From the NCBI GenBank assembly GCA_013298945.1, contig JAAFJR010000002.1, positions 186,001-250,000 on the forward strand: a stretch of 64,000 nt of DNA, read 5' to 3'. A program made the position numbers and the translations under genes. Of this stretch, positions 9,536 to 17,796 are shown piece after piece. The stretch comes from Polaromonas sp. (lineage in GTDB: Bacteria; Pseudomonadota; Gammaproteobacteria; Burkholderiales; Burkholderiaceae_C). Position 1 is the stretch's first letter. The number at the start of each line of letters is the position of its first letter. The notes beneath the pieces are model-generated. The model had not been told where the DNA came from. It worked only from the letters and a program-made list of their open reading frames with translations, and did no database searches.

Positions 9536-10624
9536 TCAAACTTGCTGCGCAAATTTCCAGCCCATTTGCGCCAATTGCTTAGCTCCTGCGCCCGAGCTTG
9601 CCGCTTGCGCGCTCGATGCGGTACCTGCTTCAACGCGCTTGGCGATGCCTTGCAATATAGCGGCGAGTCTAAACAGGTTGTAGGCCATGTAAAAGTTCCA
9701 ATCTGCTTTCAATTCTGCAGGCGTACACAGCTTTGTGCTGTCGCAATAGCGACGAATGTAATCAACCTCGCTAGGAATCCCCAGTGCCACTAAATCCAAG
9801 CCGCCAATGCCGCGGAACGAGCCTGGCGGGATATGCCACGACATGCAGTGGTAGCTAAAATCCGCCAGCGGGTGCCCTAAAGTTGAGAGCTCCCAGTCCA
9901 GCACAGCAATCACACGCTGCTCTGTAGGGTGAAACATCAAGTTATCCAGCCTGAAATCGCCATGCACAATACCGACTTTTGATTCGTCCTTAGCGCTGGC
10001 TGGCATGTTCGCTGGCAGCCATGCCATCAATTTGTCCATCTCATCAATAGGTTTAGTGATAGATGCGTTGTATTGTTTGGTCCAACGACCAATTTGACGC
10101 TCAAAATAATTACCCGGCTTGCCATAGCCGCTCAAACCTTGCTTGTCCACATTCACCGTATGAAGCGCTGAAATAACACGGTTCATTTCTTTATAAATGT
10201 CGCCGCGCTGCTCGTTTGTCATGCCGGGTAAGGCTTGGTCCCACAACACACGGCCGTTCATGCATTCCATCACGTAAAAAGCGCGGCCAATCACAGCTTC
10301 GTCTTCGCATAGGCAAAACATTTTCGGTACGGGAACGTCCGTACCCTGCAAACCGCTCATCACCGCAAATTCGCGCTCTACCGCGTGGGCAGATGGCAGC
10401 AGCTTGGCTACCGGCCCAGGCTTAGCACGCATCACGTAGCTCATTTTTGGGGTGACCAGTTTGTACGTCGGGTTTGATTGCCCGCCTTTGAACATTTCAA
10501 CCGTCAGCGGCCCTTTGAATCCGGCTAAGTGTTGGTCTAGATAATTGTGCAGCGCCGCAACATCAAACAAATGTTTTTCAGAGACTTCTTTGGTACCGAC
10601 AAAATGTTCAAAATTTGACATCAT
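9536..10624 (-). CDS. APH-fold acyl-CoA kinase paired with the dehydrogenase
   Basis: This 362-residue protein belongs to the aminoglycoside phosphotransferase/choline kinase fold, ACAD10/11 N-terminal-like group. The kinase signatures are the phosphate loop region GGQSNPTYKL, the Brenner motif HGDFRLDNLMFHP and the metal motif VLDWELSTLGHPLAD. Homologous kinases phosphorylate the hydroxyl of hydroxyacyl-CoAs (the LvaA/ACAD11 reaction), after which the partner dehydrogenase removes phosphate. Annotation as an antibiotic resistance enzyme would be misleading. The start ATG at 10624 overlaps the TGA of the upstream regulator gene by four bases, and a second ATG follows immediately, so the start may be either. 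Confidence 0.85.
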   Translation of the reverse strand: MMSNFEHFVGTKEVSEKHLFDVAALHNYLDQHLAGFKGPLTVEMFKGGQSNPTYKLVTPKMSYVMRAKPGPVAKLLPSAHAVEREFAVMSGLQGTDVPVPKMFCLCEDEAVIGRAFYVMECMNGRVLWDQALPGMTNEQRGDIYKEMNRVISALHTVNVDKQGLSGYGKPGNYFERQIGRWTKQYNASITKPIDEMDKLMAWLPANMPASAKDESKVGIVHGDFRLDNLMFHPTEQRVIAVLDWELSTLGHPLADFSYHCMSWHIPPGSFRGIGGLDLVALGIPSEVDYIRRYCDSTKLCTPAELKADWNFYMAYNLFRLAAILQGIAKRVEAGTASSAQAASSGAGAKQLAQMGWKFAQQV

Positions 10625-11340
10625 TCCTCCACGACAGTAATTTTGCTCAATGCGTCACGGTCACGTATGACCAAGCCGCCAGGTTCTATGCGCAGCACAC
10701 CGTCTCGTTCCATCGATTTCAGCTCTTGGTTGACCCGTTGGCGCGATGCGCCCAGTAGTTGCGCCAGCTCTTCTTGCGCCAGTTGCAGGCTGATGCGCAT
10801 TTCCGCGCCATTTTCTAAATTGGGTACGCCGTAGCTACGTACCAAATGCACCAACTGCTTGGCTAAGCGCGCTTTAAGCGGCAGTGTGTTCAAGTCTTCG
10901 ACCAAGCCAAAAAGTTGACGAATACGCCGTGCATGCAAGCGCAACATGGCCTCGTACAGTTCGGTGTGAATGGCCAAAATCTTCTTTAAATCAGCTTTTG
11001 CCACGCACAAAATCGTCGTCTCGCCATGGGCATACGCATCGTGCGTGCGCCTGTCGCCATCAAAAATAGACACATCGCCAAACCAGATGCCTGGCTCGAC
11101 GTAGGTCAAGGTGATTTGCTTGCCTGAGACAGAAGTCGAGCTCACCCGCACAGCTCCCTTGGCGCAGGCAATCCACGTTTCTGGCGGTTCACCCCGCGCG
11201 GCGATTAGATCGCCATCACGGTAGCGTTTAACGTAGGCGCATCGCAAAATGTCGTGCCGCAACGAGGGCGACAACGAAGAAAACCAGCGCCCAGAATTAA
11301 TGGCTTCTCGTTCTTCAATGTTAAGAATAGGTTCGTCCAT
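10621..11340 (-). CDS. Crp/Fnr-family transcription regulator
   Basis: The 239-residue protein has a cyclic-nucleotide-binding-type beta roll (roughly residues 20-135), a long dimerisation helix and a C-terminal winged helix-turn-helix. The reading segment is QEELAQLLGASRQRVNQELKS. It lacks the N-terminal FNR cysteines, so it is not an oxygen-cluster sensor. Its stop overlaps the start of the acyl-CoA kinase gene (ATGA), suggesting translational coupling and a local regulatory role. The effector is unknown. ATG 11340 is used. Confidence 0.85.
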   Translation of the reverse strand: MDEPILNIEEREAINSGRWFSSLSPSLRHDILRCAYVKRYRDGDLIAARGEPPETWIACAKGAVRVSSTSVSGKQITLTYVEPGIWFGDVSIFDGDRRTHDAYAHGETTILCVAKADLKKILAIHTELYEAMLRLHARRIRQLFGLVEDLNTLPLKARLAKQLVHLVRSYGVPNLENGAEMRISLQLAQEELAQLLGASRQRVNQELKSMERDGVLRIEPGGLVIRDRDALSKITVVEE

Positions 11341-11564
11341 GGATATAAATTAGTATTTAAGCAAGCAGCTTACATTGTCGCGTCTGCGGCTAGCTTAAAA
11401 CTAAGGGTTGTCGCGGGGGTGTCAGTGTGGTTTTTACGTTTAGTTCCAAATAAAGAAGCCCTTTGTGTCGATTCTTCAGTAACTAACCAGCGAAAATAAG
11501 TGTTCTTTTCATAGCGTTGAATGATTGACGCTGTGCCAAATTTTAAAAATCGGGGAAAAATCTG

Positions 11565-12218
11565 ATGAAGTTAACGAGAAATGCGTTGGTTTTGGGCTCT
11601 TTAGTCTCCGTTTTGGTGTTGTCCGCTTGTGGCGGTGGCGCAGGAGCGGCTGCTACGCCTACGCCTACCCCCACGCCGACACCATCTCCATCTGGAACCC
11701 CAACATCAACGCCTTCACCGACCCCAACTCCTGCACCTGCACCTGCCCCTGCCCCTGCCCCTGCCCCTGCCCCTACGCCGACAGCTGCCGAGTGCCCGAT
11801 TGGCGATTACAAATCGGCCCTTGTTGCTGAGATCAATGCCATTCGTGCTAGACCACAAGTTTGCGGAGGCGTGGCTTACCCTTCTGTTAGGGCACTGGGC
11901 TGGAACGGTCAATTAGAGAGCGCCGCAGCGGTGCATTCAAACGACATGGCCGTGAATAACTTTTTTGACCACCCGGGTTCAGATGGTTTAAGAATAGGTG
12001 CGCGTACCAGTGCTGCAGGTTACTCATACAGCAGAGTGGGTGAAAATATTGCTGCTGGGCAGACTTCTGCATCACAGGTGGCAGGTGATTGGCTTGCCAG
12101 TGCCAGCCATTGCGCAAACATGATGACAGCATCGTTCATCGATATTGGGGCTAGCTGCAAATACAACCCAAACAGCACCTACCAGTATTACTGGACGCTG
12201 GTGATGGGAAATCGCTAG
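11565..12218 (+). CDS. Secreted CAP-domain lipoprotein with Pro-rich linker
   Basis: The 217-residue protein begins with a lipoprotein signal (LVLSAC, lipobox Cys22). It continues through a low-complexity Thr-Pro then Ala-Pro spacer (about residues 31-72) and ends in a CAP/SCP domain. CAP hallmarks are LGWNGQLESAAAVHSNDMA, FFDHPGSDG and GENIAAG, with His and Glu at the positions conserved in the family. Bacterial CAP proteins are secreted or surface anchored and their biochemical role is mostly unknown. Four cysteines in the domain (residues 80, 98, 184 and 195) could form disulfides. It stands alone between the Crp gene and amt. Confidence 0.85.
   Translation: MKLTRNALVLGSLVSVLVLSACGGGAGAAATPTPTPTPTPSPSGTPTSTPSPTPTPAPAPAPAPAPAPAPTPTAAECPIGDYKSALVAEINAIRARPQVCGGVAYPSVRALGWNGQLESAAAVHSNDMAVNNFFDHPGSDGLRIGARTSAAGYSYSRVGENIAAGQTSASQVAGDWLASASHCANMMTASFIDIGASCKYNPNSTYQYYWTLVMGNR
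11661..11777 (+). repeat. Low-complexity coding repeat (TP/AP linker)
   Basis: Two short-period tracts lie inside the CAP lipoprotein gene. ACGCCTACCCC-type units encode Thr-Pro pairs, and CCTGCCCCTGCC-type units with a six-base period encode Ala-Pro pairs. Such tracts readily change length by slipped replication, so the spacer length probably varies among strains. Confidence 0.8.
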
Positions 12219-12263
12219 AATGCATTTTGCTATTAAAAAATCAGCATTTTTTGTGGGTTAAAA

Positions 12264-12316
12264 ATGCCTATAGCCAGCGTATTTATTGCCTTAGTAGCTA
12301 TAAAATATATAGCAAT
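12264..12316 (+). repeat. Interspersed element, intergenic copy A
   Basis: Copy with the core ATAGCCAGCGTATTTATTGCC, then TTAGTAGC and the hairpin GCTATA-AAATA-TATAGC. It lies between the CAP lipoprotein gene and amt and belongs to the family described in the findings. Read forward it is an open frame. Confidence 0.85.
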
Positions 12317-12545
12317 TTTACTTTAAAATATGAATTTCAAAGCACCATAAAAACTGCTGCGAAGTTCTGAAATTTGCCCCAACTTGGTGCATGGGTATCT
12401 ATTTGTAGTTAATCTGCTACATTTCTTTACATTTTTTTCAATAGTCATTATTTTGTCTCCATAATCTGTTCGTGTTCACAAAGTCTTCAGCGCTATCCTG
12501 CCGCTTGTTTGATTCTTTGTCGAACTAAATAACAAGGATGTAAGT
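12317..12545 (+). other. amt upstream region
   Basis: This AT-rich stretch before the ammonium transporter gene holds no gene that I can support. I looked for a sigma-54 -24/-12 element (GG-N10-GC) with NtrC sites and saw no convincing pair. AAGGATG just ahead of ATG 12546 is the probable ribosome site. The rest appears unremarkable. Confidence 0.5.
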
Positions 12546-13979
12546 ATGGTTAGCCAAGATAGGCGCAGTTTGATTCGTTCTGCTTTCATCGCAAGCGCGG
12601 GTAGTTTTGCAGCAGGTTTAGCTTGGGCACAGGCAACAGTTACTGAAGGCGCTACAACAGCGACAGCGGCTGCAGCTGCAGCAACAACAGCAGTTACAAA
12701 TACAGTTACAAATGCAGTGAACGCCATCGCTCCAGTGGCCGCAGCCGTTACTTCAAAACCTGAATTCAACGGTGGCGATACAGCGTGGTTGCTGATCTCT
12801 ACCGTGCTCGTGTTGTTGATGACAATTCCCGGCATCATGCTGTTTTACAGCGGTATGTTGCGTACCAAAAATGCTTTGTCCATTGTCGCCCACGTGTTTG
12901 CGGCTACAACGGTGGTCACGCTGGTTTGGGCTTTAGTGGGCTACACCTTAGCGTTTACGCCTGGCAGCGGCGACTTGTCGGCTTGGATTGGCGGTTGGGA
13001 CAGGTTGTTTGCTGCCAAGTTAATAGGCGCAAAAGTGGGTGTCCATCCCTCTGCGCCTACCGTGCCCGAGTCTGCATTTTTCCTTTTCCAAATGGCGTTT
13101 GCCATCATTTCATTTGCCATCATTATTGGCGCGACTGCAGAGCGCATGCGTTTGGGTGCAACGGTGATCTTTGCCGCGTTTTGGACACTTTTGGTATACG
13201 CACCTGTCGCACATTGGGTGTGGGAGCCTACAGGTTGGTTGGCAAAAATGGGGCATATGGATTTTGCAGGCGGCACGGTAGTCCACATCACTGCTGGCAT
13301 TTCAGGTTTGGTTGCTGCCAAGATGATTGGCCCGCGCCGTGGTTTTGGTACCGAGCCGATGGTGCCGCACAACTTGCTGATTACCGTTATGGGCGCTGGT
13401 TTGCTGTGGGCAGGCTGGTTTGGTTTTAATGCGGGTTCCGCTTTTGAGGCCAGCTCACGCGCGGTGGGCGCTTTGCTTGCAACCCAAGTGGCTGCTTGCG
13501 TAGGTGCTTTTGTTTGGGGTTATTGCGAATATGTCAAACGTGGCCAAATGAGTGTTTTGGGCATGGCTACGGGCGCGATTGCAGGCTTGATTGCTGTAAC
13601 GCCTGCTTCTGGCTTCGTCGGCATTGTCGGTTCTATGGCTATTGGTGCTGCGGCCGGTTTGCTTTGCTTCTTGGCGGTGACAAGTTTCAAATCTGCCACG
13701 GGTATTGACGACACATTGGACGTTTTTGCACTGCACGGTGTGGGCGGCTTAGTTGGTACCGTGATGCTGCCACTTTTCGCTTTGAAGGAAATTGCACCCA
13801 TCACCGCAACTGTTGTGACGCAAGCTGTAGGTGCGTTAGCAGTGATGGCTTACGCAGCCATCATGACAGCGATGATTCTGTGGGTGATCAAGGCAGTCAT
13901 AGGACTGCGCGTTGATGCTGATTCTGAAAAAATGGGCTTAGATGTGTCACAGCATGGCGAAATGCTGGGTTCTAATTAA
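12546..13979 (+). CDS. amt: Ammonium transporter (Amt/MEP family)
   Basis: This 477-residue protein is a polytopic ammonium/ammonia channel. The mature part begins after about residue 75 with the GDTAWLLISTVLVLLMTIPGIMLFYSGM motif region of AmtB, and later carries GGTVVHITAGISGLVAA and FALHGVGGLVGT, which contain the twin pore histidines. The N-terminus is odd. A QDRRSLIRSAF segment resembling a twin-arginine motif precedes a cleavable signal (AWAQA), then about 45 Ala/Thr/Val-rich residues follow before the first channel helix. No PII gene is adjacent; the only PII gene in the window is at 57323. Confidence 0.93.
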   Translation: MVSQDRRSLIRSAFIASAGSFAAGLAWAQATVTEGATTATAAAAAATTAVTNTVTNAVNAIAPVAAAVTSKPEFNGGDTAWLLISTVLVLLMTIPGIMLFYSGMLRTKNALSIVAHVFAATTVVTLVWALVGYTLAFTPGSGDLSAWIGGWDRLFAAKLIGAKVGVHPSAPTVPESAFFLFQMAFAIISFAIIIGATAERMRLGATVIFAAFWTLLVYAPVAHWVWEPTGWLAKMGHMDFAGGTVVHITAGISGLVAAKMIGPRRGFGTEPMVPHNLLITVMGAGLLWAGWFGFNAGSAFEASSRAVGALLATQVAACVGAFVWGYCEYVKRGQMSVLGMATGAIAGLIAVTPASGFVGIVGSMAIGAAAGLLCFLAVTSFKSATGIDDTLDVFALHGVGGLVGTVMLPLFALKEIAPITATVVTQAVGALAVMAYAAIMTAMILWVIKAVIGLRVDADSEKMGLDVSQHGEMLGSN

Positions 13980-13984
13980 GCGAG

Positions 13985-14398
13985 ATGACGGCCATGGTCT
14001 TCAACGACAAAGCTCCACCTGTTGCAGGTGACAGCGATATTTTGAATCATGTCATGCGCATGGTCGTACCAATGCGGCGCGAGCATAACCGCTCGCTTGA
14101 AGTGCGCCAGTTCATGCACGACGTGGCATATGCCAAAGAAATCATCGAGCAAGCGCTGGCCAGCAAAGATGTGCGTTTGCAAGAATACGGCGCATATTTG
14201 TCCAACAAAATGTTTGGACCACGAAACAATGCCTTGCCGCAAACCTTACCGAGTTTGCAGTCCAGCACAGCCATGCCAGCCGCTGCAGCACCAGCTGCCA
14301 CGCCCGCTGCTTCATTGGCACCTACGCCAGCTGAAGAAGAATCAGAGGCCGCTATGCGGGCGCGGATGATGGCAAAGTACAAAACGGGTTTGCGCTAA
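13985..14398 (+). CDS. Conserved-looking hypothetical protein downstream of amt
   Basis: The 137-residue product is not recognised. Residues 1-75 are well-behaved and mixed charge (DILNHVMRMVVPMRREHN, then FMHDVAYAKEIIEQAL) and are predicted helical. Residues about 85-118 are a Pro/Ala-rich spacer, and a charged helix (EESEAAMRARMMAKYK) ends the protein. There is no signal peptide or membrane segment, so it is probably cytoplasmic. It starts five bases after the amt stop and is surely cotranscribed, suggesting a role linked to nitrogen uptake. An internal ATG at 13994 is an alternative start. Confidence 0.7.
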   Translation: MTAMVFNDKAPPVAGDSDILNHVMRMVVPMRREHNRSLEVRQFMHDVAYAKEIIEQALASKDVRLQEYGAYLSNKMFGPRNNALPQTLPSLQSSTAMPAAAAPAATPAASLAPTPAEEESEAAMRARMMAKYKTGLR

Positions 14399-14410
14399 TG
14401 CAATCATAAA

Positions 14411-14500
14411 ATTGCTATAAAATATATAGCAATTTAAAGGGGTAAAATATGTGCCTAGCCGGCGTATTTGTTGCCTTGGTAGCTATAAAATATATAGCAA
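14411..14500 (+). repeat. Interspersed element, intergenic copy B (with extra hairpin arm)
   Basis: This long copy has GCTATAAAATATATAGC hairpins on both sides (14414-14430 and 14482-14498) flanking the core GCCTAGCCGGCGTATTTGTT. It suggests the full element is bounded by two small palindromes. It lies just before a terminator between convergent genes. Confidence 0.85.
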
Positions 14501-14502
14501 AA

Positions 14503-14530
14503 ACGAGTAAATTCAGTCAAATTTACTCGT
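14503..14530. terminator. Candidate bidirectional terminator hairpin
   Basis: ACGAGTAAATT (14503-14513) and AATTTACTCGT (14520-14530) form a perfect 11-bp stem with a 6-base loop. It lies between the convergent amt operon and the enoyl-CoA hydratase gene. It is AT rich and lacks a long flanking T run, so termination strength is uncertain. Confidence 0.55.
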
Positions 14531-14532
14531 AT

Positions 14533-15324
14533 TTACTGGTATTTAGGCTTGGTTTTACTCAAAAACGCCTCAATCCCAATTCCCGCATTGTTGTGCCGCA
14601 GGTTGGCGACGAAGTTATCGCGTTCTAGCTTCAGGTGTGTGGGCAGGGTGTTGTTAACCGCTTCGTTAACTAACTCTTTGCAGCTGGCGAGTGAATTGGG
14701 CGCTCTGGCGTTCAAGGTGTCGGCCAAAGCCAGCGCTTCGGTCAATGCTTCTCCTTGATTAACTATTCGGTTAACTACGCCCAAAGCATGCAAACGCGGC
14801 GCGTCTAACTTGTTGCCACACATCAATAATTCCGTCACCAGCTGGCGCGGTAGGGCGCGGCTCAGCGCCCAGCTGCCGCCGCCGTCTGGTGAGAGGGCAA
14901 TGTTGCTGTACGCCATCACAAACACCGCGTTTTGCGCCGACACGATGAAATCGCACGCCAACGCCAGTGAAAAGCCTGCGCCAGCGGCTGCCCCTTCAAC
15001 GGCTGCAATCACAGGCTTGGGGAAGGCGCGAATCGCTTCTATCCAGCTATGCAGCGCTTCAATGCTGGCTTTTTGTACTTCTGGTGGCGCTTGGCGGTTG
15101 TTTTGCATGCGGCGCAAATCACCGCCTGCGCAAAAAGCTGGGCCAGTTGGGGTGTTTGCACCGGTGATGATGACGCTGCGCACCTCAGGACTGGATTCAG
15201 CCACGTTCAGCGCCTCAATGCCAGCGGCGTAGATTTCAGGCCCCAGCGCGTTGCGGTTGTCGGGGTTGCTGATGGTCAACACCATGGTGAGGCCGTGGCT
15301 GGTGCTTTTGAGTTCTGCGGGCAT
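14533..15324 (-). CDS. Enoyl-CoA hydratase/isomerase family protein
   Basis: The 263-residue crotonase-fold enzyme shows the oxyanion-hole segments AFCAGGDLRRM and GAAAGAGFSLALACDF, and the SPDGGGSWALSR active-site loop. Crotonases of this size hydrate enoyl-CoA or open rings such as oxepin-CoA. Close relatives in Comamonadaceae are often labelled oxepin-CoA hydrolase, alternative type. It is followed upstream on the same strand by a PaaH/PaaC-like 3-hydroxyacyl-CoA dehydrogenase (26 bases apart), making a short fatty-acid or phenylacetate-type beta-oxidation operon. The true substrate is undetermined. Confidence 0.88.
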   Translation of the reverse strand: MPAELKSTSHGLTMVLTISNPDNRNALGPEIYAAGIEALNVAESSPEVRSVIITGANTPTGPAFCAGGDLRRMQNNRQAPPEVQKASIEALHSWIEAIRAFPKPVIAAVEGAAAGAGFSLALACDFIVSAQNAVFVMAYSNIALSPDGGGSWALSRALPRQLVTELLMCGNKLDAPRLHALGVVNRIVNQGEALTEALALADTLNARAPNSLASCKELVNEAVNNTLPTHLKLERDNFVANLRHNNAGIGIEAFLSKTKPKYQ

Positions 15325-15350
15325 GTGTTTTTCTCCAAAACTTAAAAGTT

Positions 15351-16883
15351 TTATTCCTCAGTATGCAACAACGACAACCCAATCGCCCCACGGCGGCGCA
15401 GCCACGGGCTGGGGCGGTAACGTGGGTCGCCGTAGACGGTTTGCATGTTGAACAGCACTTCCAGCACATTGGTGGGCCCATATAAATTACCCATCGCCAG
15501 CGGGCCTTGCGGGTAGCCCAAGCCCAGGGTCACGGCAGTTTCTAAATCTGCTGGGCTGCAGACACTTTGCTGGCAAATGTCGGCAGCGATGTTGACGATG
15601 GTTGACACCACGCGCTGCGTCACAAAGCCGCCGCTGTCGCGAATCACACTCACCGCTTTGCCGTCGCGGGCGAAGAGGGCATGGGCGGCATCGCGCATGT
15701 CGGCGCGGGTGGCGGGGTTGGTCGCCAGCACGCGGCGCTTGGTCGCCGCGTCGTCCACCAGCATGTCGATACCAACCGTACGGCTAGGGTCGAGGCGCTC
15801 CACCACAGCCACGGTGGTGATGTCAAAACCCAGCGGCGCCACGATGGTCAATGCGTTCATAGACGGCGAAGCGCCAGTTTCTATCGTCGCGCCCAAGTCT
15901 TTCAGCAAATGCAGCAATTCAGAGCGGCGCGAGGCGCGGGGCGATACCCAAACAGGAGGCATGTCGGTCACGACGGGCACGGCTGGCTCGGGTGGAATCA
16001 CCGCTTTGCCGTCGATGTAATCGTAAAAACCAGCATTCGTCTTGCGCCCCAGCACGCCACCCGCCAAGCGCTGCGCGGTGATGACGCTAGGTCTATAGCG
16101 CGGTTCTTCAAAATATTGGTGATAAATCGACTCCATCACCGGGTGCGACACGTCCAGCGCGGTCAAATCCATCAGCTCAAACGGCCCGAGCTTGAAGCCA
16201 GCTTGGTCGCGCAAAATGCGGTCAATGGTTACAAAATCAGCCACGCCCTCGCTCACAATGCGCAGCGCTTCCGTCCCAAAGCCACGTCCAGCGTGGTTGA
16301 CGATGAAGCCTGGCGTGTCAGCCGCTTGCACAGCTTTGTGTCCCATTTGTTGAGCGTAAACGGCTAATTTGGCGCAAATCGTTGGCTCGGTTTTCAAGCC
16401 GGCAATCACTTCCACCACCTTCATCAGCGGCACGGGGTTGAAAAAATGGAAGCCCGCAAACTGCGCTGGACGCTTCAAACAAGCGGCGATAGCTGTCACA
16501 GAGAGCGACGAGGTATTGCTGACCAACACGGCGTCTGCGCTGACAATGGCTTCAATCTCGCTCAACACGGTTTGTTTGACTTTGAGGTTTTCGACAATCG
16601 CTTCCACCACCAAATCACAGGGCGCGAGGTCTTGAATACTCACGGCAACGCTGAGTTTTTCAACTCGCTGCGCCACTTGTTCTTGGGTCAAACGGCCTTT
16701 TTCAGCCAGCTTTTCCCACTGCTGGCAAATGGCAGCCAGTGCTTTGCCACCCGCATCGGGCGCAGCGTCAAAAAGTACCACTTGACTGCCAGCTTGCGCG
16801 GCGATTTGCGCAATGCCGCGCCCCATGGCACCTGTGCCGACGATGCCGACGGTCGAAAAAATGGGTGTATTTTGTTGTGTCAT
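15351..16883 (-). CDS. 3-hydroxyacyl-CoA dehydrogenase (PaaH/PaaC-like)
   Basis: This 510-residue NAD-dependent dehydrogenase oxidises 3-hydroxyacyl-CoA to 3-ketoacyl-CoA. The Rossmann motif VGTGAMGRGIAQIAAQAG is near residue 15, the FHFFNPVPLMKVVEV motif carrying the catalytic His is near residue 146, and two C-terminal 3HCDH domains follow. The length (about 500 residues) fits the PaaH/PaaC subgroup rather than short FadB-less forms of about 280 residues. It is cotranscribed with the downstream crotonase and divergent from the GST gene, with only 47 bases between starts. Confidence 0.9.
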   Translation of the reverse strand: MTQQNTPIFSTVGIVGTGAMGRGIAQIAAQAGSQVVLFDAAPDAGGKALAAICQQWEKLAEKGRLTQEQVAQRVEKLSVAVSIQDLAPCDLVVEAIVENLKVKQTVLSEIEAIVSADAVLVSNTSSLSVTAIAACLKRPAQFAGFHFFNPVPLMKVVEVIAGLKTEPTICAKLAVYAQQMGHKAVQAADTPGFIVNHAGRGFGTEALRIVSEGVADFVTIDRILRDQAGFKLGPFELMDLTALDVSHPVMESIYHQYFEEPRYRPSVITAQRLAGGVLGRKTNAGFYDYIDGKAVIPPEPAVPVVTDMPPVWVSPRASRRSELLHLLKDLGATIETGASPSMNALTIVAPLGFDITTVAVVERLDPSRTVGIDMLVDDAATKRRVLATNPATRADMRDAAHALFARDGKAVSVIRDSGGFVTQRVVSTIVNIAADICQQSVCSPADLETAVTLGLGYPQGPLAMGNLYGPTNVLEVLFNMQTVYGDPRYRPSPWLRRRGAIGLSLLHTEE

Positions 16884-16930
16884 AAGATGCAGTATAGTGC
16901 AGTATCAATGACTTTTTTTGGAGACAAACC

Positions 16931-17599
16931 ATGACGCTCAAACTCTGCGGCTTTGCCGGTAGCAATTACCACAACAAGGTCAAACTTCAGCTACTTGAAA
17001 AAGGCGTGGCTTTTGAGGAGGAGTTGGTTTGGACGGGTTTGAAAGACAACCCAGCTTTAAGCACCCGCTCTCCACTTGGTAAAGTGCCGTTTTTGCAGAC
17101 TGAACAGGGCGTGATATTGGAGTCCAGCGTCTGCTGCGAATATGTGGAAGCCGCGTATCCTGACCATCCGCTGATTCCTAAAGACCCGTTCGCAGCCGCC
17201 AAAGTGCGCGAATTGATCGTCTATTTGGATTGGCACATGGAAATGGTAGCCCGCGAGCTTTATGGCCCAGCCTTTTTCGGTGCACCACCAGCGCCTGAAG
17301 AAAAAGTTGAACGTATTCGTAAATTGCTTAAAAAAGGCATCGCTGGCTTTGCTGGTTTGGCTAAATTCAGCCCTTACGTCGCTGGGGATACCTTCACCTT
17401 GGCAGATTGCGTCGCTATCGTGCACCTGCCTGTTATTGCCAACTTGGGCAAATTGGCGCTGCAAGAAGACGTGTTCTCCGGCTTGCCAACCCGTGATTAC
17501 CTCAAAGCCATGAACGAGCGCCCAGCCGTGGCCAAAGTGAACGCTGATCGCAAGGCGAACACCGTGCTGCTGATGGAGAAGATAAGGGGCGGAAAATGA
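16931..17599 (+). CDS. Glutathione S-transferase family protein
   Basis: The 222-residue protein has a thioredoxin-fold N-terminal domain (LKLCGFAGSNYHNKVKLQLL, then LGKVPFLQTEQGVILESSVCCEY with the cis-Pro and the glutathione-contacting Glu-Ser) and an all-helical C-terminal domain. It probably conjugates or reduces small electrophiles with glutathione, but the substrate is unknown. It is divergent from the hydroxyacyl-CoA dehydrogenase gene and ends two bases before the convergent SRP RNA gene. Confidence 0.88.
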   Translation: MTLKLCGFAGSNYHNKVKLQLLEKGVAFEEELVWTGLKDNPALSTRSPLGKVPFLQTEQGVILESSVCCEYVEAAYPDHPLIPKDPFAAAKVRELIVYLDWHMEMVARELYGPAFFGAPPAPEEKVERIRKLLKKGIAGFAGLAKFSPYVAGDTFTLADCVAIVHLPVIANLGKLALQEDVFSGLPTRDYLKAMNERPAVAKVNADRKANTVLLMEKIRGGK

Positions 17600-17601
17600 A
17601 G

Positions 17602-17699
17602 TTGACGAGCCTTGACCCCAGCACTGGCTCCACAGTTAGGGCTGCTTGGTTCCCCACCTGACCCGGTTGGCCGCTTCCCCATGTGGGAAGGCCCGTCAA
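17602..17699 (-). ncRNA. ffs: Bacterial small SRP RNA (4.5S RNA)
   Basis: On the minus strand this about 98-base stretch folds into one long hairpin, since the ends TTGACGGGCC and GGCTCGTCAA pair. It contains the SRP core: GGGTCAGG (complement at 17657-17664), an apical GG-GGAA-CC tetraloop, and AGCAGCC on the 3' side (complement at 17640-17646). These are the Ffh-binding loop sequences of 4.5S RNA, which guides membrane proteins to the translocon. The exact ends are estimated from the terminal helix. It faces the GST gene tail to tail. Confidence 0.92.
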
Positions 17700-17722
17700 A
17701 GTTGATTATAGCTGAGATTAAT

Positions 17723-17785
17723 TTGCTATATATTTAATAGCTGTTTAGGCAATAAATACGCCGGCTAGAGGCATATTTATTGCTG
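17723..17785 (-). repeat. Interspersed element, intergenic copy C
   Basis: Reverse-orientation copy with GCTATATATTTAATAGC, then GGCAATAAATACGCCGGCTA and GAGGCATATTTATTGC. It lies between ffs and the glcG-like gene. Confidence 0.9.
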
Positions 17786-17796
17786 TTTTCAATGGT

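Noticed and set aside
9536-10624. Aminoglycoside resistance phosphotransferase
   Set aside because: The APH fold is shared, but the pairing with an ACAD and the HGDFRLDN context point to the ACAD10/11 kinase family.
11655-11783. Repeat tract in the CAP lipoprotein gene considered as a CRISPR or minisatellite locus
   Set aside because: There are no spacers. The repeats are codon-periodic and encode a Pro-rich linker.
12317-12545. Sigma-54 promoter with NtrC sites before amt
   Set aside because: A TTGGTGCATGGG half-motif was seen, but no GG-N10-GC element at suitable spacing.
17497-17699. Open frames across the GST end and the following 100 bases on minus
   Set aside because: The region is explained by the SRP RNA gene. 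The frames have no ribosome site and no protein-like composition.
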